A DNA stretch of 8,426 bases from Pseudomonadota bacterium (GTDB lineage: Bacteria; Pseudomonadota; Alphaproteobacteria; Rhodospirillales; 2-02-FULL-58-16), in assembly GCA_022567015.1 (NCBI GenBank), contig JADFHR010000142.1, positions 1-8,426 on the forward strand. Reading direction: 5' to 3'. Position 1 is the first letter of the stretch; each line of letters begins with the position of its first letter. Below, in pieces: positions 1-5,544 of the stretch. The translations under genes were made by a program, and so were the position numbers. Below the pieces are notes generated by a model. That model searched no databases. It was not told the DNA's origin and was given only the letters and a program-made list of their open reading frames with translations.

Positions 1-48
1 TATGCGGCCCGTCGGAGGGCGTCGAAAAGTTTCGACGATGCGCCGCAT
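1..48 (-). CDS. Possible start of a transposase ORF, cut by the window edge
   Basis: Sixteen codons are visible, reading MRRIVETFRRPPTGRI and continuing beyond position 1. An AGGAGG lies 13 bases before the ATG, a little far but plausible. The position just inside an IS terminus suggests the transposase of that IS. The stretch is too short to recognise a family, and an inverted repeat (aaagtttc at 27-34 against gaaacttt at 54-61) overlaps its start, so this may instead be non-coding subterminal sequence of the element. Confidence 0.3.
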   Translation of the reverse strand, partial: MRRIVETFRRPPTGRI

Positions 49-121
49 CGCCTGAAACTTTCCTCCTGCCCGACGAGCCGCCTACGCGATCTCTATGAGT
101 CATGATCAGCGACCCTTGGTA
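1..121 (-). mobile_element. Partial insertion sequence, one terminus only
   Basis: Read on the minus strand from 121, the first 53 bases match the left 53 bases of the MITE at 5595-5669 with two differences (51/53). The terminus reads TACCAAGGG inward and is flanked outside by TTA (122-124), the same triplet that flanks the MITE on both sides. Beyond the shared 53 bases the sequence diverges from the MITE and shows an AGGAGG (62-67 on plus coordinates) before an ATG at 48. This is what the 5' side of a transposase gene would look like. The rest of the element lies outside the window. A 3-bp TNA duplication is typical of some IS5-family groups, but the family cannot be assigned without the transposase. 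The element end supplies the stop codon of fmt. Confidence 0.6.
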
Positions 122-1046
122 TTAGCCGGGTTCCCGCGGCCACCGGATAGCCGCGCAGGAACGCGTCGGCCTCGGCCGGCGCCCTGCCCCCCCGTTGCAC
201 CCGCAACAGACGCAGCGCGCCGGAGCCGCAGGCCACCGTGAGGCGGTCGTCCACCACGCTGCCCGGCGCCGCCGCCGCCGGAGCCTCGACAACCGCCGCC
301 GCCAGCACCTTGATGCGCTCGCCGCCGTGCCGGAACCAGGTCCCGGGCCAGGGATTGAGCGCCCGCACCGCGCGCTCCAGATCGGCCGCCGGCCGGCGCC
401 AGTCGAGGCGGCCCTCGTCCCGGTCCAGCCGGCGCGCATAGGTGACGCCGTCGGCGGGCTGGGGCGCCGGCCTGAGCCCGCCCCCGGACAGGCCGTCCAG
501 GGCGGCGACGATCAGGCGCCCCCCCATCCCGGAAAGGGTATCGCCGAGGCCGGCGGCCGTGGCCACGGCGGTGATCGGGACCTTCCCGGTCATCAGGATG
601 GGGCCGGTGTCCACGCCCTCGTCCATGCGCATGATGGTGACCCCGGTTTCGTCGTCGCCGGCCAGGATCGCCCGCTGGATGGGCGCCGCCCCGCGCCAGC
701 GCGGCAGCAGCGAGGCGTGGACGTTGAGGCAGCCGAGCCGGGGCGCCTCCAGGATCGGTGCGGGCAGGATCAGGCCGTAGGCGGCGACGACGGCGGCGTC
801 CGCGCGAAGCCCGGCGAAGGCCCGGTGCTCGCCGTCGTCCTTCAGGCTGGCCGGCGTGCGCACGGCCAGACCCCTGGCCGCGGCGAAGGCGTGGACGGGG
901 ACGGGCCTTTCGGTGTGTCCGCGCCCGGCCGGCCTGGGCGGCTGCGCGTAGACGCCGGCCACCTCGTGGCCCGCCTCCAGCAGGGCGCCCAGGATGGGCA
1001 CCGCGAAATCGGCGCTTCCCATGAACACCAGGCGCAGGCGGGGCAT
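93..1046 (-). CDS. fmt: Methionyl-tRNA formyltransferase
   Basis: Transfers a formyl group from 10-formyltetrahydrofolate to the amino group of Met-tRNAfMet in the cytoplasm, preparing the initiator tRNA. The protein is 317 residues, normal for the family. The N-terminal Rossmann start is RLVFMGSADFAVP (residues 5-17). The formyltransferase signature NVHASLLPRWRGAAPIQ spans 108-124, with catalytic Asn108 and His110, and Asp146 sits in DEGVDTGPIL. The C-terminal tRNA-binding domain contains ALNPWPGTWF (229-238). I chose the ATG at 1046 because the family motif starts directly after it; the frame stays open to 1160 but that extension looks non-coding. The Shine-Dalgarno is weak. The last nine residues (IPRVADHDS) and the stop come from the IS terminus at 69-121, so the native C-terminus has been replaced just after GTRL, where the family usually ends. 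def lies upstream on the same strand but is separated by a toxin-antitoxin cassette. Confidence 0.97.
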   Translation of the reverse strand: MPRLRLVFMGSADFAVPILGALLEAGHEVAGVYAQPPRPAGRGHTERPVPVHAFAAARGLAVRTPASLKDDGEHRAFAGLRADAAVVAAYGLILPAPILEAPRLGCLNVHASLLPRWRGAAPIQRAILAGDDETGVTIMRMDEGVDTGPILMTGKVPITAVATAAGLGDTLSGMGGRLIVAALDGLSGGGLRPAPQPADGVTYARRLDRDEGRLDWRRPAADLERAVRALNPWPGTWFRHGGERIKVLAAAVVEAPAAAAPGSVVDDRLTVACGSGALRLLRVQRGGRAPAEADAFLRGYPVAAGTRLIPRVADHDS

Positions 1047-1154
1047 CGGATGTCCAGACCATCTGACCGGGACCGGGCGAACGGCCCCGGCGGTTCCTCG
1101 ATGTGCAGGCCGGCCACACTGCCGGGGCCGTTTCCCGCCGTCAAGGGCGCGCCG

Positions 1155-1199
1155 GCGCACGCCCTTGGTAAGGGCGGGGTCGAGTGTTCAATTCACTCC
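1155..1199 (+). pseudogene. tRNA-Thr(GGT) fragment: anticodon arm plus T arm
   Basis: Positions 1160-1176 form a perfect 5-bp anticodon stem, CGCCC TTGGTAA GGGCG. Its 7-base loop has the conserved T33, anticodon GGT (Thr) and A37. A standard 5-base variable region, GGGTC, follows at 1177-1181. Then comes a perfect T arm, GAGTG TTCAATT CACTC (1182-1198), whose loop fits the universal TTCRANN pattern. Spacing between the arms is exactly that of a tRNA. No D arm and no 5' acceptor strand pair correctly upstream, and the 3' side (CGGGGGT then CCCGG) has no complementary partner and no CCA. This is therefore a tRNA remnant, not a working gene. Its position at the edge of a foreign-looking cassette fits a relic attachment site, though tRNA pieces can also scatter by other routes. 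Confidence 0.65.
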
Positions 1200-1214
1200 G
1201 GGGGTCCCGGCCTG

Positions 1215-1257
1215 GGAATTAAGGGGACACCTTGAATCAAGGTGTCCCCTTAATTCC
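1215..1257. repeat. REP-type perfect hairpin
   Basis: Two 20-base arms (1215-1234 and 1238-1257) are perfectly complementary around a 3-base loop AAT. The outer sequence GGAATTAAGGGGACACC resembles short palindromic repeats I know from many proteobacterial genomes, where they occur near REP-associated tyrosine transposases. No such transposase is seen in this window. The lack of a T-run argues against an intrinsic terminator, although so strong a stem may still stop or stabilise fmt-side or TA-side transcripts. Confidence 0.75.
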
Positions 1258-1346
1258 ACTATTGGTGCGGATGCAGAACCTCGATACGTCCTGTCTATTT
1301 TTCACGCCGTTTTCCCGAGTTGCCCACCCCGGCGTCCTCGCGAAGG

Positions 1347-1398
1347 GTTCGCTATTTGCGAACATTTCTTTTGACGGCGTGTTCGCTATTTGCGAACA
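1347..1398 (+). promoter_or_regulatory. Twin operator and promoter region of the fused TA gene
   Basis: A 19-base sequence, GTTCGC TATTT GCGAAC AT, occurs twice in direct orientation, at 1347-1365 and 1381-1399. Each copy is itself a dyad with 6-base arms (7 in the second copy, 1380-1398). They repeat at a 34-bp interval, about three helical turns. TTGACG (1371-1376) between them is a good -35 match. A 17-base spacer leads to the weak -10 GAACAT (1394-1399), inside the second dyad, so a bound repressor would block RNA polymerase. The next start codon, ATG 1406, has no Shine-Dalgarno and lies where transcription would begin, so the mRNA may be leaderless. The encoded XRE domain is the obvious candidate ligand (inference from general TA autoregulation). 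Confidence 0.65.
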
Positions 1399-1405
1399 TA
1401 CCGCC

Positions 1406-2200
1406 ATGACAGACGGCCCGCACGTCCGTGTCGTCATCTTGAAATCGGCCCGCCGCCGGTGGAACCAACTGACGCCGGAACAACGCCGGAAGGTGCAGGA
1501 CGTGCTGGATGGCCTTGCCGCCGAACCCGGATTCCGCCACAACGAACTCAGGCCGTTGAAATCGGTCCGGCGGGGCTTCCGGTTCCGCCTCGGCGTCTGG
1601 CGCATCCTGTTCACCCTTGACCGCCGGGCCGGAATTCTGGAGATATTCGAGGTCAACCCAAGAGTGGAGTGCATACCGATGAAGGCCAAGACCGGGCGCC
1701 ACACGACCACCCTCAACATCGTCCGTCCGGATGTGGCGGGACACGCCGGGCCGCTGACCTTGGTCGACGTCGACCTGCGCGATCGCGGCCCGGACATGAT
1801 CACTGTCTCCACCGACATCGAACTGCCGCATCCGCCCAGCGAGGCCCAGCCCGCGCGCCTGGAAACCACGGTCGGCTCCACCGACGTGATGGTCATGCCC
1901 ATCGCCAGTTACGACGCGATCATGGAGGCCCTCGAGGACCACGACGCCGCGGTCTCCTACAAGCGCACCCGCGGCGAGGAGGCCTTCCCCCTCGAACTCG
2001 CGAACCGCATCGCCGACGGCGAAAGCAAGATCCGCGTGTTCCGAGAGCACCGCCGCCTGACCCAGCAGGCCCTCGCCGACACCATCGGCAAGAGCAAGGC
2101 CTACGTCTCGGAGATCGAGGCCGGCAAGAAGCCCGGCTCCGTGGAGGTGATCCGCCGCATCGCCGAGGCCCTCGGCGTCGACATGGACGACCTGGTCTGA
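1406..2200 (+). CDS. Fused RelE/ParE-like toxin and XRE-family antitoxin, single polypeptide
   Basis: The gene encodes 264 residues in one uninterrupted frame. Residues 7-88 look like a RelE/ParE-superfamily toxin: a helical start (SARRRWNQLTPEQRRKVQDVL), then NELRPLKSVRRGFRFRLG, VWRILFTLD and EIFEVNPR. The tyrosine often found at the RelE C-terminus is not evident. Residues 92-160 form a linker or small domain I do not recognise. Residues 161-205 (VMVMPIASYDAIMEAL onward) resemble the N-terminus of alphaproteobacterial antitoxins, and 209-264 are an XRE helix-turn-helix (LTQQALADTIGKSKAYVSEI, ending DMDDLV). Such pairs are normally two genes. Here the toxin stop is absent. An internal ATG at 1679 (Met92) has GGAG at 1666-1669, nine bases upstream, so a free 173-residue antitoxin is plausible. 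I chose ATG 1406 because upstream in-frame codons overlap the operators and REP hairpin. The cassette sits antisense between def and fmt. Confidence 0.82.
   Translation: MTDGPHVRVVILKSARRRWNQLTPEQRRKVQDVLDGLAAEPGFRHNELRPLKSVRRGFRFRLGVWRILFTLDRRAGILEIFEVNPRVECIPMKAKTGRHTTTLNIVRPDVAGHAGPLTLVDVDLRDRGPDMITVSTDIELPHPPSEAQPARLETTVGSTDVMVMPIASYDAIMEALEDHDAAVSYKRTRGEEAFPLELANRIADGESKIRVFREHRRLTQQALADTIGKSKAYVSEIEAGKKPGSVEVIRRIAEALGVDMDDLV
1666..1681 (+). promoter_or_regulatory. Internal Shine-Dalgarno and ATG for a separate antitoxin
   Basis: GGAG (1666-1669) is followed after nine bases by ATG 1679-1681, in frame with the fusion ORF, right where the toxin domain ends. The main start at 1406 has no comparable ribosome binding site. 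This arrangement would let one mRNA yield both the fusion and a free antitoxin of 173 residues. The elements are visible in sequence; their use is an inference. Confidence 0.5.
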
Positions 2201-2205
2201 GCCGC

Positions 2206-2283
2206 TCACGCCATCGCTCCTTTCCGCCACCAAAAGGCGGGCTGGTCCGGGGTCGGCCCTTCGCCCACCCAATTGGCCGGCAT
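2206..2283 (-). CDS. Possible 25-residue small ORF downstream of def
   Basis: On the minus strand, ATG 2283 follows a GGAGG with eight bases between and encodes MPANWVGEGPTPDQPAFWWR plus five residues (KGAMA). Its stop lies five bases beyond the stop of the convergent TA gene. The composition, with three Trp and varied residues, looks more protein-like than the shadows around it. It may be a short gene in the def transcript or the 3' tail of a gene broken when the TA cassette arrived. I do not recognise a family. The coding signal is weak at this length. Confidence 0.25.
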   Translation of the reverse strand: MPANWVGEGPTPDQPAFWWRKGAMA

Positions 2284-2360
2284 GTCCCGAGCCTCCGCCG
2301 CCAATCGTAGGACCCACGTCGACCGCTCCCGCGCCCGGAACCCGGTCCCCGGCCCAGACC

Positions 2361-2885
2361 CTACACCGCTTCCGTTTCCTTCAGCTTCTTGGTCTTGGTC
2401 AGCTTGCGCAGGATGATGTTGCGCTTGAGGGCCGACAGGTGGTCGACGAAAAGCACGCCGTCCAGGTGGTCCATCTCGTGCTGGGTGCAGGTGGCGAGCA
2501 GGCCCTCCATCTCCGTTTCCCGGACCTCGTTCTCGTGGTCGATATAGCGCACGCGCACCTTGCCCGGCCGGGCGACCTCGGCGTAGTGCTCGGGAAGGGA
2601 CAGGCAGCCTTCCTCGTTGACGATGGTTTCGTCCGCGGCCCAGAGGAGCTGCGGATTGGCCATGCGCAGGGGCGCCGGCTCCTCGTCCTTGCCGGCGATG
2701 TCGACGACGATGACCCGCTTCGGCACGCCCACCTGCGGCGCCGCCAGGCCGATGCCGCGGGCCGCGTGCATGCTCTCGAGCATATCGTCCATGAGCGTGC
2801 GGATTTCGCCGTCGACGCGCCCGACCGGCGCGCATTTCACCTTCAGGCGCGCATCCGGGGCGATGATGATGGGAAGAACGGCCAT
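2361..2885 (-). CDS. def: Peptide deformylase
   Basis: Metalloenzyme that removes the N-formyl group from nascent proteins at the ribosome exit. It is 174 residues, normal for the bacterial type-1 class. All three signature motifs are intact: GIGLAAPQ (44-51), EEGCLSLP (91-98) with metal ligand Cys94, and QHEMDHLDG (135-143) with metal ligands His136 and His140 and catalytic Glu137. The start at 2885 gives the usual short N-terminus MAVLPIIIAPD; the open frame to 3158 is a shadow of the transporter gene. The C-terminus is lysine-rich (KLTKTKKLKE). The gene is divergent from the transporter with 118 bp between. It is the functional partner of fmt, which follows on the same strand after 1.3 kb of intervening sequence. 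Confidence 0.98.
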   Translation of the reverse strand: MAVLPIIIAPDARLKVKCAPVGRVDGEIRTLMDDMLESMHAARGIGLAAPQVGVPKRVIVVDIAGKDEEPAPLRMANPQLLWAADETIVNEEGCLSLPEHYAEVARPGKVRVRYIDHENEVRETEMEGLLATCTQHEMDHLDGVLFVDHLSALKRNIILRKLTKTKKLKETEAV

Positions 2886-2921
2886 GGGTCTGCGTTTGCG
2901 TCCAGTGATAGGGGTCCGGTG

Positions 2922-2950
2922 CACATATGGCCTCCGCCGGCCCCCGTCAA
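2922..2950 (-). promoter_or_regulatory. Candidate sigma-70 promoter of def
   Basis: Reading the minus strand, TTGACG (2945-2950) is followed after exactly 17 bases by TATGTG (2922-2927). Transcription would begin about 30 bases before the def start codon. The -35 is good and the -10 mediocre (three of six). It lies in the 118-bp gap between the divergent def and transporter genes. A TAGTAT at 2965-2970 could be a -10 for the transporter, but it has no matching -35. Confidence 0.4.
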
Positions 2951-3003
2951 GGACGGAACCGGGGTAGTATGGCCGCCGGCCGGGGGAACGGGGGAACGAA
3001 GCC

Positions 3004-4248
3004 ATGATCTGGCAGGGCGTCCTTGGCGTCTTCACGCTCACCGCGCTGGCCTGGGGGTTGAGCGAGGACCGGCGCCGCGCGCCGTGGAAGACCGTGGCCG
3101 CGGGGCTGGGGCTGCAGTTCGCGCTGGCCCTGCTTTTGCTCAAGGTGCCGTTCTCCAAACAGGTGTTCGCGTGGCTGAACCAGGCGGTGCTCGCCCTGCA
3201 GGACGCGATGCGGGCGGGAACGTCGGTCGTCTTCGGCTATCTGGGCGGCGGCCAGGCGCCGTTCGCCGAGACCTTCCCCGGCGCCAGCTTCATCCTCGCC
3301 TTCCAGGCCCTGCCCATGATCCTGGTCATCAGCGCCCTGTCGGCCCTGCTCTTCTATTGGAAGGTGCTGCCCGTGGCGGTGCGCGGCGCCGCCTGGGTGC
3401 TGGAGCGGGCGTTCGGCATCGGCGGCGCGGTCGGGGTCAGCGCCGCCGCCAACGTCTTCGTCGGCATGGTCGAGGCGCCCCTGCTCGTGCGCCCGTACCT
3501 GGTAGCGCTGAACCGGGGCGAGCTGTTCATGGTCATGACCTGCGGCATGGCCACCGTGGCCGGCACGGTGATGGTCCTCTATGCGGCCATTCTGGCGCCG
3601 GTCATGCCCGACGCCATGGGGCACGTGCTCGCCGCCTCGCTGATCAGCGCCCCGGCCGCGATCATGGTCGCCCGGCTGATGGTGCCCGGGGACGCGCCGT
3701 CCGCCGGCGGCGCCCGGATCACCCTGCCGGCGCCGCCGGGAAGCGCCATGGACGCCATCACCAGGGGCACCATGGACGGGGTCACCCTGTTGATCAACGT
3801 CAGCGCCATGCTGATCGTGCTGGTCGCCCTGGTCAGCCTGTTCAACATGGTTCTCGGGCTGCTGCCCGAGCTCGGCGGCGCCCCGGTCACCCTCGAGCGC
3901 CTTCTCGGCTATGTGATGGCGCCGGTGGTGTGGGTGATGGGCGTGCCCTGGGCCGAGGCGCCGACGGCCGGCGCCCTGATGGGCACCAAGACCGTCCTCA
4001 ACGAGCTGCTCGCCTATCTGGAAATGGCGAAGCTGCCCGCCGACGCGCTGTCTCCGCATTCGCGCCTGATCATGATCTACGCGCTGTGCGGGTTCGCCAA
4101 CTTCGGCAGCCTCGGCATCATGATCGGCGGCCTGGGCACCATGGTCCCCGAACGCCGCGCCGACATTGTCGCGCTGGGCATGAAATCCATCGTCGCGGGG
4201 ACCATCGCCACCTGCCTCACCGGCGCCGTCGCCGGGATCGTCGCCTGA
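3004..4248 (+). CDS. nupC: Concentrative nucleoside transporter (CNT/NupC family)
   Basis: Inner-membrane symporter predicted to import nucleosides using a sodium or proton gradient. It is 414 residues, typical for bacterial CNTs, with many hydrophobic segments (for example 2-18, 31-47, 95-117, 140-155, 173-200, 206-225, 262-287, 300-313, 355-379, 388-412). Family motifs are clear: AANVFVGMVEAPLLVRPYL (148-166), TKTVLNELLAY (328-338) and CGFANFGSLGI (362-372). By comparison with the Vibrio cholerae CNT, Glu157, Glu334, Phe364, Asn366 and Ser369 match ligand-contacting residues. The Gln-Thr of its QTE triad is replaced here by Met155-Val156, so base selectivity may differ. The symbol is given at family level only. 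GGGGGAA stretches precede the ATG. rmuC follows 70 bp downstream on the same strand with no obvious terminator between, so cotranscription is possible. Confidence 0.93.
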   Translation: MIWQGVLGVFTLTALAWGLSEDRRRAPWKTVAAGLGLQFALALLLLKVPFSKQVFAWLNQAVLALQDAMRAGTSVVFGYLGGGQAPFAETFPGASFILAFQALPMILVISALSALLFYWKVLPVAVRGAAWVLERAFGIGGAVGVSAAANVFVGMVEAPLLVRPYLVALNRGELFMVMTCGMATVAGTVMVLYAAILAPVMPDAMGHVLAASLISAPAAIMVARLMVPGDAPSAGGARITLPAPPGSAMDAITRGTMDGVTLLINVSAMLIVLVALVSLFNMVLGLLPELGGAPVTLERLLGYVMAPVVWVMGVPWAEAPTAGALMGTKTVLNELLAYLEMAKLPADALSPHSRLIMIYALCGFANFGSLGIMIGGLGTMVPERRADIVALGMKSIVAGTIATCLTGAVAGIVA

Positions 4249-4318
4249 GCGGAACCGCCGGCGTTTGCGTTTCGCCCGGCCCTCGTGCAAGGTGTCGAGG
4301 GGGAAGGGAACCGGGAAC

Positions 4319-5365
4319 ATGGACGCGAGTTTCATCCTCATCGCCGTCGCCGTGTTGCTCGCCGTGTTGCTTCTGGTCGTCGTCGTGGTGCTGGCGCGGC
4401 TGGGCGGCCGGCTGGCCCAGTTGAGCACGGGCCAGACGGCGGCCCAGGCCCAGTTGACGAGGACGCTTGAGGAGCGTCTGGACGCCGTCACCAAGCGTCT
4501 CGGCGACAGCCTCAGCGAGCAGACGGAGAAAACGGGCAGGAACCTGACCGATCTGCAAAAACGCCTTGCCGTCATCGACAGCGCCCAGAAGAACATCACC
4601 GAACTGTCGAGCCAGTTTGTCAGCCTGCAGGACATCTTGTCCAATAAGCAGGCCCGCGGTGCCTTCGGCGACATCCAGCTCCGGGACCTGGTCGCCGATG
4701 CCCTGCCGCCCAGGGCCTACGAATGGCAGGCCACACTGAGCAACCGAAAGCGCGTCGACTGCCTGGTCAAGCTGCCCACCCCGCCCGGACCCATCGCCAT
4801 CGATTCCAAGTTTCCCCTGGAGGGCTACCGTGCCCTGCGCGAGGCTCCGGACGAAGCCGCCGCCCTCCTGGCCGGCAGGAAATTCAGCGACGACGTGCGC
4901 AAGCACGTGAGGGATATCCAGGAGCGCTACATCATCCCCGGCGAGACCGCCGACTGGGCGATCCTGTTCCTGCCCTCGGAGGCCGTCTACGCCGAGATCC
5001 ACGCCAACTTTCCCAACGTTGTTGAGGAGGCGCACCGCCGGCACGTCGCCATCGTCTCGCCGACCACCCTGATGGCGACCCTGAACACGGTGCGCGCCAT
5101 CCTCAAGGACACCCAGATGCGCGAGCAGGCCGGCTTCATCCAGACCGAGGTGGAGAAGATGCTGAACGACGTGGGGCGCCTCGACAAGCGCGTCGGAGAG
5201 CTCCAGCAACGCTTCCACAAGGCCGAGGAATCGATAAGGGAAATCCGTATCTCGACGGACAAGATCACCGGCCGGGGCGACAAAATCGTGGACGCGGAAC
5301 TCGGCGAGGAAACGCCGGCGGAAGACCTGCCCCCGCCGCAAGAGAGGATCGAACGGTCGGGCTAG
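4319..5365 (+). CDS. rmuC: DNA recombination protein RmuC
   Basis: RmuC proteins are membrane-anchored predicted nucleases that limit recombination at inverted repeats. This one has 348 residues, shorter than E. coli RmuC but within the family range. Residues 5-28 form one N-terminal membrane anchor. About 30-108 is a coiled coil (TRTLEERLDAVTKRLGDSL, then TDLQKRLAVIDSAQKNI). The RmuC core follows: GAFGDIQLRDLVADALP (114-130), RKRVDCLVKLP with Asp147, and IAIDSKFPLEGYRAL (159-173) with Asp162 and Lys164, arranged like a PD-(D/E)XK nuclease. ADWAILFLPSEAVYAEI (211-227) is another family block, and a second helical segment runs from 275 to 310. ATG 4319 is preferred over 4265 because it places the anchor at the very N-terminus and has GGGAACCGGGAAC before it. 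A CCCTCG/CGAGGG hairpin (4280-4301) lies in its leader. Confidence 0.95.
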   Translation: MDASFILIAVAVLLAVLLLVVVVVLARLGGRLAQLSTGQTAAQAQLTRTLEERLDAVTKRLGDSLSEQTEKTGRNLTDLQKRLAVIDSAQKNITELSSQFVSLQDILSNKQARGAFGDIQLRDLVADALPPRAYEWQATLSNRKRVDCLVKLPTPPGPIAIDSKFPLEGYRALREAPDEAAALLAGRKFSDDVRKHVRDIQERYIIPGETADWAILFLPSEAVYAEIHANFPNVVEEAHRRHVAIVSPTTLMATLNTVRAILKDTQMREQAGFIQTEVEKMLNDVGRLDKRVGELQQRFHKAEESIREIRISTDKITGRGDKIVDAELGEETPAEDLPPPQERIERSG

Positions 5366-5544
5366 GTCATGGACCCATTCCCACACACCATAAGGTTGCG
5401 GCAAAATATTTCAGTTGCATGCTGACCCGCGCGGCTTGAATCAGCGCAACCCAGTGGCCTGTATCAGTTAAATTGCACCCATACGACGGCGTTGCGAGGT
5501 TTCCGGCCAGGAGCGCGTCGCGCCGTGGTGTGGGTGCACCACAA

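Larger units (their letters stand above)
1047..1405. other. 359-bp gene-free stretch upstream of fmt and of the TA gene
   Basis: The stretch separates the divergent fmt and toxin-antitoxin genes. From left to right it holds: a dyad with 10-base arms CGGCCCCGGC/GCCGGGGCCG (1082-1091 and 1121-1130); a second dyad CAAGGGCG/CGCCCTTG (1142-1149 and 1160-1167) that overlaps a tRNA-Thr fragment (1155-1199); a perfect REP-type hairpin (1215-1257); 89 bases with nothing recognisable (1258-1346); and the twin operators (1347-1398). Open frames here overlap these structures and look spurious. fmt has lost direct contact with def and should need a promoter here, but I found no convincing one on the minus strand. 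Confidence 0.6.

Noticed and set aside
1162..1170. CCCTTGGTA, identical to the nine terminal bases of the IS/MITE
   Set aside because: The match stops after nine bases, and these bases are fully explained as part of the tRNA-Thr anticodon arm.
195..1235. Long plus-strand open frame opposite fmt
   Set aside because: It is antisense to fmt with Arg/Pro/Gly/Ala-rich sequence typical of shadow frames in G/C-rich DNA, and continues through the tRNA fragment.
1232..1405. Upstream extension of the toxin-antitoxin ORF to an ATG at 1232
   Set aside because: It would begin inside the REP hairpin and translate both operator copies; the toxin domain begins only after ATG 1406.
2439..4424. Very long plus-strand frame of 661 codons across def and the transporter
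   Set aside because: It overlaps def in antisense and the transporter in another frame, both of which have clear family motifs; its composition is a shadow.
2947..4674. Long minus-strand frame opposite the transporter and rmuC
   Set aside because: His/Gly/Arg/Asp-rich low-complexity translation with no domain; it is antisense to two well-supported genes.
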